In this document: piece by piece, positions 24,327 through 35,003 of the stretch
Position numbering within the stretch: the first letter of the stretch is position 1
How the letters are laid out: each line of letters opens with the position of its first letter
Assembly: GCA_036674765.1 (NCBI GenBank)
Contig: JARVKI010000104.1
Span: 81,375-145,374 of the forward strand
Reading direction: 5' to 3'
Source of the DNA: Seiridium cupressi
Taxonomy: Eukaryota; Ascomycota; Sordariomycetes; Amphisphaeriales; Sporocadaceae
Length of the DNA stretch: 64,000 nt
Notes under the pieces: generated by a model
Told to the model about the DNA's origin: nothing
Seen by the model: only the letters and a program-made list of their open reading frames with translations
The model's database searches: none
Position numbers and translations under genes: made by a program

Positions 24327-25157
24327 TCACAGCGCCTTGTGGAATTCTCTATATGAGTTAAACGCACGGGTGATAGCATGCCATTTCGGGTCATGAGGTG
24401 AGCGGCAAGTACCAAGTCCGTGATAGGTTCTTATCGTAACCGTCCAGCCTCTGTCTGTACACTCAATAGAAGATTCCCAATCAGTCGCACACTTCTGACA
24501 CCATCCCATGACGCGATTCTCCGTACTCTTAATCGTGTCTATAGGCAACTGCACGGCCGCGCGGGTACCCCTGCCCTGGCCAAATTCCGCGTGGGGGCAT
24601 ATGGCAAAGGCGATGAGATTGGTGTTGAAATAAATTGGTGGGGTGACTGCGTCGGCGCTTTCATGGGAGAATGTATGTGTACAAGCTATGAAAAGCTCGC
24701 CGAGGATTAACTTGGCTGTCCATGCTTCTTTCCGGGATATCCCCTGCCTGGGGTACTGTGTTTCGTACATACATGCCAGAAAAGAGGCAGGAAGGCCATG
24801 CTGCGGGCCGAGAATTTCGTAATTTGTGGTACGATGGGCGGAACACCAGGGAAGGTTGAAACAGCCGAGTCCGAAATGCACATCAGGTGGCCTTCTCGGG
24901 CTTGTGACTTTATGGAAGTGTCTGTCCAGCCCCAATGGCGCAAGCTTCTTGTTGATAACGCAATAGCTTACGCCTGGGATCTCACTTTCCAGACGAAAAA
25001 GCAGGGTTTCCGTTGCATCTGGGTCGAGGCAATGGGCGAGATTCCAAATATCCCAAATGTGGTACATGTGCTTGCACGTCAGGGCGAGACAAACGGCATC
25101 AGCGGCCGGTAGAAGCTCGGAGACGATGAGGATGAGCTCAGTTGGTAACAGCTCCAA
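24327..25157 (-). CDS. F-box protein (start uncertain)
   Basis: A 276-codon open frame begins with an F-box ('LELLPTELILIVSELLPAADAVCLALTCKHMYH'), the Skp1-binding module of SCF ubiquitin ligases. A Cys/His-containing body typical of lineage-specific fungal F-box proteins follows ('PWCSAHRTTNYEILGPQHGLP', 'CPHAEFGQGRGT', 'GWCQKCATDWE'). The codon where Met is expected is TTG (25157-25155), and no in-frame ATG lies just upstream. Either a short first exon was missed or the start codon has been lost. No further lesions were seen. Substrate unknown. Confidence 0.68.
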   Translation of the reverse strand: MELLPTELILIVSELLPAADAVCLALTCKHMYHIWDIWNLAHCLDPDATETLLFRLESEIPGVSYCVINKKLAPLGLDRHFHKVTSPRRPPDVHFGLGCFNLPWCSAHRTTNYEILGPQHGLPASFLACMYETQYPRQGISRKEAWTAKLILGELFIACTHTFSHESADAVTPPIYFNTNLIAFAICPHAEFGQGRGTRAAVQLPIDTIKSTENRVMGWCQKCATDWESSIECTDRGWTVTIRTYHGLGTCRSPHDPKWHAITRAFNSYREFHKAL

Positions 25158-26754
25158 GCTTGATTCCCGAGTTTCCCGTAGCTTTTGGACCTCTGGTGTT
25201 TTTTTGAGTCCCCTGCAGTTCTTCGACCTTTGACGTCAAAATAGCAGTCGAGGAACCAGAGCTGGACGTGTCCCAGAAGGCCCAGCGTAATGACCAAGTT
25301 CATACCATTGCGTAACCCGTAATATTTTTGCTGGTCGGAAGCAGGTAATTGCCAAGACGGTTCACTTTGTTGTTGTACCTGAATGGGATGGCTTGCAGTT
25401 GTTAGGATCAAGGGGCCAATCGAGCTTTGCTGATGTAAAAGTAATGGTGAAATTCGAAAGATTATGCATTGGTCAAGGTTCAAGATTTTGTTATAGGTAA
25501 GAGGTCAGTAGATTTCGTTGTATGAATGAGGGCCAATAATCTTCTCAGATCGTCATCCTTCTCATTGCCAACTCGGCGCAGTGTTGAGTGAGTGCGCTAC
25601 GGAGAAAAATGCAAGCGAAGCTAGTGGGTGAGTGGGGTAGTTTTAACACTGATTAAAAGCGTAGATCACCGTCCTCAATCAAACTACCTGACTACCAGCT
25701 ACAAGTACCTACATGAGGTAGTCTTTTGGACCAGACTTTCAATTGCTTCAACATGATCGGTCTGAACCAAACCAACAGAAAGGAAAGAGTGATGACAAGG
25801 CGTGGTGTATTTAGAGCTATCTGCTGCTGCTGGTCTGACCTAGTCTGTATTAACCCCTCGGTCCACGTGACTGTCCCACAAACACCTACAAGGTAATTCC
25901 TTCTTAGCGTACTAACCCCATATGCCTCCCCCCTCCCCCCTCCCTCCCTCTTCTTCCGCGGACATAACTGGGGGTAGCGTCGGGACCAGGCAGCCAGGTT
26001 ATTGGTATGCACCACCACCGTCTGCACCTATATGGCCATCCTGTCAAGACGGGCGAAGATTATGAAGAATAGATTGAGCCATTGATTGGGTGATTGAGTG
26101 ATTGAGTGATTGAGTGATTCAGCGATTGATTGAGCACTGGGGAATATATATGGCGAAGGGCTCTGGGTCGAGTGCCTGCATCACGTGGATACTCGTCAGT
26201 CCTGATGCAGAGAACGAATGGAATCGTGGTGGTAATAAGGGACTGGTCACTTACTTTGCTGGAACCGCTTCATGCGCAGTGTCTCCCTCGTCAAGAACTC
26301 CATTGTTCGGAGTTCCCAAGCGCGCAGGGTGTTCACACGGCCGAGTCTGTGAGATCGTCTTTCACCGAACCGCTACTCTTTTCGCCGATCTCTGTGTGTA
26401 GAAGACATGCCGAGCAGATGAAGAGCGACTGCCGCGCGATGGGTGGGCGAAAACAGGCTGACGATCAGCGAAGTAAGCCGGTTGATAGGATGAGAGGATA
26501 GATGGGAAGAAGACTTTCGATGCCGCAAAAGAGGAGGCCGTCGGTGGATGGGAGGAGTTGGGCCGTTGATCGATGGAAGAGGTAGATAGTCAGTAAGTGG
26601 GAAGAGGGAGAAGGGGACTCACCTTGGTTGGGATCGTCTTAGTTCACCACAAGGTGGCAAGCCCCAGCATCGCGTCAAGATGCAATCCCTTCGCTGGGGA
26701 AACACCGAAGTGCCCACCCCCGCCCTGTAGGGGTGTAGAACCTTTCGTGGTCCT
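25158..26754. other. Intergenic with low-complexity tracts
   Basis: Contains a pyrimidine run (about 25926-25952) and the GTGATTGA tandem repeat near 26090. No gene supported. Confidence 0.45.
26083..26136. repeat. Short tandem repeat, unit GTGATTGA
   Basis: About four head-to-tail copies of the 8-mer with degenerate edges (ATTGATTGG... to ...GATTGATTGAGC). A simple-sequence microsatellite. Confidence 0.7.
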
Positions 26755-27274
26755 TCACGCCGAAGCCGCTCGCCTGTGACGAGGGTAGACTCCGGTTTTT
26801 GCCTTACGAATCGATTGTGGAAGGTACCGAAGTAGTATGTCCACCTCAGATGCCATCGCTACATGTACATCTGTCCGAAGCCTGTGGTTGTTCAGCGCCT
26901 CGGCGATTGCGTGGGAATCACTTGACATCTTGAGCAAAAGCTCGCGTGGCTCTGACAGTATGCCAAGGATATCTGAGTGATTTTTCGTGCCATTCTCCTT
27001 CCTTTCACGCAGAAGATCGGAAATCACCTTTAGCTCCCCCACGACCTGCTGAAGCAGTTCGAGGGTTTGCCTCTGGGCTTCACGGGACTCCTGGAGATCC
27101 GGTGACACTGGAGTCTCGGGTTATTTGAGACCCCAAGACCTCAACATCCCGAGAAAGCGTGATGAGAGGTTCTTAATCCATTCTCCCAGCGAAGTATGGG
27201 CAGCAAGAAGGGTGAGGGTGTTTATAAAAAAACCCCCAAACGAGAGTGATGATTGCAACGACGTCTGTCGACAT
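26755..27274 (-). pseudogene. Small membrane-anchored coiled-coil protein, unrecognised, broken twice
   Basis: Family not recognised. From ATG 27274 the frame gives 'MSTDVVAIITLVWGFF', a hydrophobic segment that continues as 'INTLTLLAAHTSLGEWI' only after a one-base shift in a 7-base run (27226-27232). A TAA at 27121-27123 then follows 'RSWGLK', and the same frame resumes as 'PETPVSPDLQESREAQRQ', a heptad-rich coiled coil ('LELLQQVVGELKVISDLLRERKE') with a basic C-terminus, stop at 26755. Read as one protein, it is a single N-terminal membrane helix plus a cytosolic coiled coil, about 170 residues. TAA for CAA would be another C-to-T change. This reading is inferred from frame continuity alone. 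Confidence 0.45.
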
Positions 27275-27315
27275 TGTGAGAAAGTTGAAGCGTGTCTGTC
27301 AGTAAGTAATTTGCC

Positions 27316-27543
27316 TCAGTAGCATTCGCGGCCTGCCGAGAAAGGAAGAAAAGAGAGAGAGGACTTGGGAGCGTCGGGAGATTTGACCAAGCCATCCTCA
27401 CAGGCTTCGGAGGCTGCTTCCCATGATACTAGACCGAAAAAGAGGGAAGTAATGAAGATGGTGTTGTGGGAAGTCATGTAGAGGAGACGTTCGACTATGT
27501 CGTCATAGCGAAGTAGAGAGACATTTGCAAACCCTGGATGCAT
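27316..27543 (-). CDS. Hypothetical short protein with one hydrophobic segment
   Basis: ATG 27543 to TGA 27316-27318 gives 75 codons with one hydrophobic stretch ('HNTIFITSLFFGLVSWEAA') and a Ser-rich end. A pyrimidine-rich splice-acceptor-like TATTTTACAG lies just upstream, so it could be the last exon of a longer gene. It sits directly upstream of the coiled-coil relic, on the same strand. Not recognised; weak support. Confidence 0.3.
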   Translation of the reverse strand: MHPGFANVSLLRYDDIVERLLYMTSHNTIFITSLFFGLVSWEAASEACEDGLVKSPDAPKSSLSFLPFSAGRECY

Positions 27544-29659
27544 AGCGGTGACTGCTTGCCGTACTGTAAAATACCATGTTAGATTTATTGTGATGGCAGG
27601 ACGTATCAACAATGCCGTGGGCACAGTATTAACTCCCTTGCACTTGACAGGAAAGAGGGCGCGCCGCGGTTTGGGCCGCGGACAGTTTTATGTGCAAAAA
27701 GGTCGCTCATGCCTTATAAGTTACCAAAAGACGACAAGAACCACACATTTATGGATGGTTCTTGCCATGTCATACCTCATCCCTGCTAAAAGGCTTCCGG
27801 CGTCACGCGTGCACTACTCTCCCGAGTTGTCCCTGTCGGTTTGGACGGGGTGCATGTCAAGCAGGGACTTGGCCAGCGAAGTCGTTGCATCGTAGGTTCC
27901 AGCTAATTGAGAGACCGACTATTAAGAGTAAATCTGACGACGTAATTACGGCCATGGTCGAATGTATTATATTCCATTTAGGGAAGCACCTCCAGTCGTA
28001 TAAAGCTTTCCAACGCTGCGAGGGTGTGAAGGTTCTCTACCGGGTAGGGAGTCCTGGGAAGAGGGCATAATTTCAGTAATGGTGTCACAAGCACATGGAT
28101 TGATCGCACGTTTCCATCACAAGTGGATTATGATGGTGGCAGGTTCGGAAGATGTCAGAAGCCGTGGTAAGTCTTCACCATCAACCCCCTACACCACATT
28201 CCCTTCCATGGTAGGCGCTACATGCCCCCTTTCTTCGAACCTCTTGGCTGAGTCAGCGCCATATTCGCAAACTGCGCGTTCTTGATTGCAGGGAAGGCCG
28301 CGTACGCTCACTTCGAGCCCGGCCGCAAATTATCCGACGGTAGTTGGAAGTGCTGGGCCGCAGGCGCGCATTCGCCACTTCAAGAAGCAATTACCTATTG
28401 GAATTGAAACTTGGGTAGACTAATTAGACTAATTACACCGTATCGCAATGTTCGCAGAAGTAAAAGGTTTGTGTGTGTAAATATGATGCCTTAGAGCAGA
28501 TTCCCAATCTAAATTTTGGCGGAAAATTTGCGCCTAGGGTGCATTTGGGATGTTACAACGTGATCTCTTGAATGAAAGAGCACCTGTCGAGAAAGCGCCA
28601 CATATACATGTGCCTAGCTGAGTGGGAACACACAAACGTCGATGTGACGTTAAGGCTTGAATTGTGGATTAGAAGGATCACTGCTTGCTGAAGTGACCGC
28701 CATTGGCCCGGGAATCACCGGTGTTTGAGAAAGAACATGAATGGAACACCGACTGACTGACTGAATGACTGGTAGCGCCGCTCCTCGTGATATCTATTCG
28801 GTCCGCTTGTTATAGATATGCCAGCCAATTTTGGATAAGAAGCGAAGGTCATTACCAGTTAAGCTTAGGGGCTTGTTACGCCATATTAGCTGAATATTGT
28901 TTTCAGCCACGTGGTACGTTTACGTAGATCGGGAGTTGAGATGCACTGTTAGCCTAGGTAGCCAAGCGTCCAAGTCAATATGGCTTTCATCACGATTTTT
29001 TTGCGTTGCAAATTTTGTTATTATTGTGCAGACCACCCGCAACCCCAGGCATGACATCTCGATAGGCACCAGAAACGCGTCTAGTAGTTGTCACTGGCTG
29101 CCGGACACCCAATCATCTTTATTACCGTTGGAGCCGCGAGCCCTCATCTGCCAGTGTGGTCAAGTGGAGCCCCACGGTCTTCGCATGGAGTTGTCATTAG
29201 CCAGCACCAACCATTAGATACAATGTAAGAATTTGGGCTCCAATTTCGTAGGGGGCAGAACTCCATCCGTCTAACATATTACTATCAATCCCAATACGTG
29301 CCATATTAGTCTCCTTACCAGCGGAGGAGGTTTGTCTCTCGTTATCTAGATCCTAGGAAGCGCCTGCAACTTAAAACGAGTTCTTGACCAGATCAAGAGC
29401 GGCTACGTGAGTTTGCATAAGAATAAGAATATTGATGAAAGGGTGGCTTAAGGCGGGAGAGGAAGTGCTAAGGGGAGTTGGAGAACGACAAGCACAGAGA
29501 GCTCCGGAAAGCTTCTGATATATCGGTCACTATGTTGGCCACAAAATTCCGCCGGTACAGCCAGATACGGGCCTGCCTCGTAGGAGGGCTATACAAGACA
29601 CGAAATGCGATAAACGTTACACAGTATGTGAGGAAGTTCCTCAGGCGGGCCAAGAAGGA
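27544..29659. other. Intergenic, no supported gene
   Basis: Open frames here (up to 115 codons) lack recognisable features, and no splice-consistent gene was found on either strand. Confidence 0.45.
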
Positions 29660-31165
29660 TGAGCGAACGCATACATCCTTCTTTTGCTCCAGATGGATAT
29701 CGATTACGAAGACGTTCTGCCATAATACCATTTCCGAATAGTCTTCTACGGTCAATCGAAAATCCACCTGCTAGTATCACAGCCTTGCGTGGTTGGAGTT
29801 CTGCCCAACTGTTTGCAAGCTTGGCTAGAGTATTGCTGGGCATTTCTACAATGAGTATATCTGGAAGTTGACCGCCCTTCTTGCTTCACACTGTCTGAAG
29901 GACAACGAGAAACGAGCCGCTCTCTTCGTTACTGAGCTTAACCAATCGCGTCTCGTCTTTCGTCTTTCCAAAGAGTGCTATAGTTGCCCGAGCTCCCCGC
30001 ACAAACTTGCCGCTCATTTAGCCAGCTGACTATCGGGTAGACTTCGCGGACTTCGAAGCCTGGGAGAAGATGCCGAAAGACGAAGGACCAACCTGGTTCC
30101 CTGCTGTTGTGATGCACCAATGGATTAAGTCGGATGTATATTGACTTCACGCTATAGCGTCGCCAAATACGATAGTCAACAAGTAGAGTATTAGGCATGG
30201 CACGCTCGCAAGTACCGTCAGGATGACGCCGGGGGCCAATGGCATAGGCATGTGAAAAGTCGTTGAGGGGCGGACAGCGGAGTACGGCCCAGGCGGCAGT
30301 GCCGTGGGTGTATAGAGGAACTTGAATATGGAGACCAGTATTCCTTAAAGTGTAGGGCAGAAAAGAAAGCCTGCCGTAAAATGGTGCGATCTTGCGGCCA
30401 CTCCGTAGAAATTCGGCGGGGGAAAGGGCCAATAGCCTAGCTCTGTTCTTATGCCAGGTATTCCTCTCGTGATCGTCCCAGGCGAAGATGGAGTGATCTC
30501 CCGAGTTGGCCATGACAGGAATCTGTAGCCGAGTAGAAGCCCGTTCGCCTTCACCATACAATAGAGGCTTGTTCACATCGAAGATACCCATCAGACAGTA
30601 AGCAATATCCTCGACCCGTGTCGCCATTCGGTGGGCGGCCCAATACATTCGCTCGGCGATACTGGCCTCGCGTATGCAGAACTAACACCAGCTATATTGC
30701 TAATGATCTTGGAGAGTTTCTGCTTCGCTCCGAGAGGCTGCCAGTCACGGGTGAAGAATATGACATGTGAAGGGGCCAGAAGCTCTTGCAGGGTCCAGCC
30801 ACGCGTGAACTATCGGGTTTTTGGTAAGTCTTTGCTGCCATCTACGTCTGCTGAGTAGGCGAAGCAACACTCTGCCTCGTGTTACCAGCGAAACATGGAG
30901 TTGATCGCCTCGGAGAGTTCAGCACTGCTAGTCTTATCGATGTAGCACGTGTCGACCCAGATATAGCCCAAAAAGCGATTTAAAGCTTGTACACATGCCT
31001 TCTCAATCTTGACAAGACCGGCTTTGACAACTGGGCCACTACGGGCGGTGTGTATTCCTGGAAGGAGATTTCATCACTGCCCCATGTATGCGACAGAATC
31101 GCATACGGCGGGGGTTGTGACGAGAACTCCTCCAGGCGCAGTATCTTGGCATTCAGCAATCGCAT
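29660..31165 (-). pseudogene. HET-domain (heterokaryon incompatibility) protein relic
   Basis: Classic HET start 'MRLLNAKILRLEEF....PPYAILSHTWG.DEISFQE' from 31165. A frame change is followed by 'KIEKACVQALNR.LGYIWVDTCYIDKTSSAELSEAINSMFRW', 'FTRGWTLQELLAPSHVIFFTRDWQPLG' and 'AERMYWAAHRMATRVEDIAYCLMGIFDVNKPLLYGEGE'. At least four lesions: a shift near 31030, TAA after 'MFRW' (about 30884), TAG at 30810-30812 in place of the near-invariant Trp of 'WFTRGWTLQELLAP', and a shift with loss before 'AERMYW' near 30660. The C-terminal body stays open to 29938; 'QNVFVIDIHLEQKK' near 29690 may be its end. HET proteins trigger cell death on non-self fusion; this copy cannot be made intact. Confidence 0.85.
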
Positions 31166-31615
31166 GGCGTAGAGTGAATGGGATTATTGAGGTGGTTGAT
31201 GGGAAGGAATACACAGCCATAGTAACGCGGGGCTCGTCACCGCAAAGCGGAACTCAGCTGAAGAGATTGATGACCACAGTACGGCTGAGACAATTTGGTC
31301 AAATACACACTACATGTAGATCCGCTTCAGACATCTTGATCGACACTAGGGACATGCATACCTGGCAGCTGTCACAGACTGCCACGTATTCGAACATTTT
31401 CACTCAGGATGTGGAATAAACCACACTAACTTATTGTATAGCCTACGCCGACGCCGTGTTTCTGACTTGTGGAGAAGGAGATACCAGCCTGTTTCAACTG
31501 GGATTCGGCCGTCCTTACCCCGGATATGTTGTCTTCATATATGTTGGTGCCAAATGCGAAACAGTCTCGCTCCGCCATGAGCCGGTGTCATTGAGGACGT
31601 GATTGGCCATCGATC
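31166..31615. other. Intergenic between relics
   Basis: No supported feature. Residual coding of the DUF3638-type fragment may extend leftwards but could not be aligned by eye. Confidence 0.4.
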
Positions 31616-31915
31616 ATGAAGCCAAACGCGACTTATCTAAAGGGTGATAATCGGGCGTGGGTGCGCTTTCGAGACGAGACGAAGAACAACGTGCTATCGT
31701 TAGCGACACCCTTCGCAGGCGACCTTGGCGAGTGTCTTGTCTATCTCGACGAGGCACATTCTCGTGGTGTAGACTCGAAACTGCCAGCGGAAGCGGATGG
31801 CCCACTGACACTTGCGCCAAAGCAGACAAAAGACTACACGAATCAAAGTGGATACTGCGCTGACCTTCAATTACCCTTTTGCTCTTTTCACTATAGAGAC
31901 CAACCACAGGGATGA
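31616..31915 (+). pseudogene. Fragment of a DUF3638/DUF3645-type giant protein
   Basis: An open stretch reads 'GDNRAWVRFRDETKNNVLSLATPFAGD' then 'CLVYLDEAHSRGVD.KLPAEA.G.LTLA.KQTKDYT', which resembles the DUF3638/DUF3645 region of very large fungal proteins annotated as ubiquitin-hydrolase-like (usual form 'VYLDEAHTRGTDLK...LTLG.GQTKDHTVQAAMRLRQL'). Only about 75 recognisable residues remain; the downstream part has lost its frame ('MRLRQSRQ' appears in another frame). The parent gene would be several kb, so this is a remnant. Its 3' end abuts the MFS carrier gene on the other strand. Confidence 0.6.
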
Positions 31916-31982
31916 GATTGGTTTTTCTCATTGTATCTACAGCGGCGACACGCCTCCGCCCACTACGTGCATCGCAGCGCCA

Positions 31983-33673
31983 CTACATTCTATGTACATC
32001 ACTATTCTTAGACCACCTCCTAAACGATTTTCCCTTGTAGTAGAAGAGGACTCCAAAAAGGCACCACAAAAGAGTGAGTGATCCGTTCGTCATGATCGGA
32101 GGTATGTAGCCGGCAGATTCGACCCAGACAGTGATGAACTTGCTGAAACCATAACCCCAAACGTTCTTGTTCACAGTAACTGCGACGAAGAGACTGCCCG
32201 CAACGGGCTTGTAGCTGTCCACTGCATAGGTTGAAACAATACCTGGAATCGCAGTTACCTGGATTCCAGCGCAGGTGTAACCGATGATGACGATTGCCTG
32301 CCAGGGCCATCTCTTTTCATACCCGATGCTGACAATGATGTTTCCGAGGAACATGATGATGACGTATGGAATCAACGCGATGAGTCGCATCTCTGGTTCA
32401 CGAATCCCTCGGTTCCTCTTCGTTAGATAGTTGGAGACCCAATCTGAAAATGGTCCAGCAGTAGCCAGGCCCATCATTGCCCCCACCAGAACGGCGAAAT
32501 TGGTAAACCCGATGCTTTGGCTACTCCAGTTGTACGGGGGCGCAGCAAAAGCTTGAGACTGGGTGAGGTTGATTGTCAAGAAGCATGAGCAGCTCCAGCT
32601 GACAACAAATGCTGCGAATTCAACGATCGGAAAGGCGTGAAGCTTCCAGGGCACCCAAACGTCGAGAACAACGCTCCTGAGAGATCTCGGACCAGGTGCA
32701 ACGAGGCCCCACTGGGCTTTGCTGGGATAGCCGCGACCGAGCCAAGGATCCTGGTCCGCTGTCTGGGTGGTGCTGATCTTGTTTTCGTCGCCGGTTAACC
32801 CTTGCTCTAGTCTCTCACTTTGTTCCTCGGCCACTCCCTTCTCCGGTACCTGTGGGTTGGAAGTAGTCGAGGCTGTGTATGCATTGAGCTCACTAGGGCG
32901 CGTCTGCCACTTAGTCTCCGGGAACATGGAAATATTCATAACAACAGACAAAGCGAGGAGGGCAGTGTTCAACCACCAGAAGTTCCTCCAGCCAACATGG
33001 GCCGACATGGCACCGGATATGATTGGGCCCACCATCAGCGAGCCCATGTATACCACCCAATACAACGTATTCCATTTGCCGCGATCGTGGAGGAAGAAAA
33101 TATCGGCGATAACCGCTGGTTGGATGGTTTCTGCAGGACCTCCGCCGATACCGCTCAGGCTATCAATCATTAGACAAGGCTTGGTGTGCAATGCCGAGAG
33201 TCAACTTACACGCAAGCGCCTATGAAACTGCCATATGTCGTGGCCTTCGCGCGCCAAATGGAGGATGCCAGACAGACAAGCTGAGAGGCAATATAAACTG
33301 GTCGGCGGCCGAGGGATGTGCTAATAGGTACCCTGGCTTGGATGAGTATTGTTATTCACGGCAAAGGGAGTCGTGGATAATCGTACCAAAGAAAGTTGCT
33401 AAAGCCAAGGACGAGAATCGCGACGCCAGTAAATTGTACTGCATCGGCCAGCGTGCAGTCGAAAGCTTCAATGTAATCTCCGAACATAGGCGCCAAAGAG
33501 AGTGGGCCGAAGCCCTGCATGAACGTGGTCAGACTAGATGCGACGATGGCGCTGAGTTTCCATTTCAGCGACCAGTTGAGAGGATCATGCGGGTCCGCGG
33601 ATGGTTGAGGAACCAAAACTCGGCCGTTGTTGCCACTGCTTTTGACGAAGTGATGTTCTCCTACATCGGTCAT
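31983..33673 (-). CDS. MFS transporter, HOL1-like (DHA1 type)
   Basis: Three exons (33673-33387, 33332-33210, 33159-31983) join in phase to 528 residues. Marks: 'PQPSADPHDPLNWSLKWK', 'GRRPVYIASQLVCLASSIWRAKATTYGSFIGACVLSGIGGGPAETIQPAV', 'DRGKWNTLYW', a long cytosolic loop after helix 6, then the second six helices. HOL1-like carriers move organic cations, polyamines or drugs. The first in-frame ATG kept is 33673. The same frame extends upstream to ATG 33814 with a natural-looking 47-codon leader broken by TGA (33746-33748) and TAG (33731-33733); both are explained by C-to-T changes, so the original start may have been lost. The rest is undamaged. Confidence 0.85.
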
Positions 33674-33814
33674 GACCTCGGTGCCAGGAAGAAGCTCAAC
33701 ATGGAGCTCTTGCTCGATCCTATGGAGCTCCTATACAGTCTGTTGTCAGCCTGGATAGTCCATAGCGGACGTGGAGTGCGCTGTCATTACCGATTCATCG
33801 CGGGTCGTCTCCAT
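33674..33814 (-). pseudogene. Former N-terminal leader of the HOL1-like carrier with two stops
   Basis: In frame with the carrier: ATG 33814, 22 sense codons, TGA, four codons (QQTV), TAG, then 19 codons ending 'ELLPGTEV' directly before Met 33673. CGA to TGA and CAG to TAG would explain both stops. That this was once translated is inferred from the acidic 'ELHRIEQELHVELLPGTEV' segment, which resembles leaders of HOL1-like proteins. Confidence 0.5.
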
Positions 33815-35003
33815 GATTGCCGATCAATTCTTCATCCGGGGAAAGAGTTGGTGTAGAGGTGAAGATTGGGGAAAACCTGGGGTATCTCCATTGACGGCTC
33901 CTTTTCTAGTTATATATTTAGCTATCTTTCAGGGCCTGGCCAACGATGGACCAGATCCCACATCCCCGCGTCCTGGTTCGACTAAAAATAGTACCTCGGT
34001 CTTTTTCTGCCCTGCCTATCAAACGACTTCAAATTTTCAGCCACAAAGGCGGCAATTGTGCACCGCTCAGTCTCTGTGCCGTGGAGCATTCACCGTTCAT
34101 GTTTTAAGCGTACCGAACTTTGTAACCGAATTACACAGCTACTTGTGGGCAATCGCCTGTCCCATATTTACCGCTTCCAGTAGCCGAGGGCCTCTGTATT
34201 TTGAACACATTTATATTGCTTGGGTTTCTAATGGTGCGTTAACCATGCATGTCCTTTATCCCCTCCTACAAAAGTAGTCAACTGTGCATACATATGTATT
34301 CCGATAATGCTTCCCCAGTTTCGGACAGCATTGCATTTGATCCAGCATCCTGCCTGCAGATATAAACGCATCGACCACGTGGTCTGTACTTTGGTTGTAT
34401 ATCAACTAAAAGGTCCTGTAAGGTGGAAAATTCTTGGCACAGGCCTAGTGCCAGTGGGTTCCCGAATAATCGGATTGCAACCCCTGCCAAGTCCCAATAT
34501 CTCGTTAAGATGGAGGGCTACTAATACCGGTAACCTGACCACCACTGTGGGTACTCGTTGGTCCCACAGCAGCCGCTAAGACTGGATGGATTGGCGATTT
34601 CCGGGTTTTCGGGCCCCCCTAAAAAGCTGATGCCCACCCACCCGCTGCCGACTGCAGAATCAGAAAAACTACCAAGGTAATGGGTTAGCGCATCCTCAAG
34701 TTCTCACCACAATCCTTGTAAGCTACCCCGCATCAACCAAAATGCTGACCGTTAGAGCTGTGTAGACGGCATCTCTGCACGGCATCGACTAGTGTCAATC
34801 CTTCCTCATCCGAAGGGGCAGCTCGTCAGCTCCTTGGCCTGTCACCAGCGCTGAAGCGGTTGAGGGGGAAGACTACCCTTCTGGGTATCTGAATTCTTCA
34901 TTCGTTTCGGACGCGCTATGGCTAGGCATAATCGCTGAAGCCCTTTATGAATCAAGATTGGAATGATTCAGTTTTGTCTATCACCGAATACGAACACCAC
35001 ATT
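33815..35003. other. Intergenic, no supported gene
   Basis: Only shadow open frames; includes the promoter of the HOL1-like carrier and the 3' flank of the flavin monooxygenase gene. Confidence 0.45.

Noticed and set aside
26083..26136. CRISPR-like or regulatory repeat
   Set aside because: An 8-bp simple tandem repeat in a eukaryotic sequence; a microsatellite explains it.
27548..27895. 115-codon plus-strand frame
   Set aside because: Overlaps the better-supported minus-strand ORF and has no recognisable content.
30884..30886. HET stop after 'MFRW' as another RIP mutation
   Set aside because: The expected Tyr codon TAC to TAA is a transversion, so it does not support C-to-T decay and was left out of that argument.
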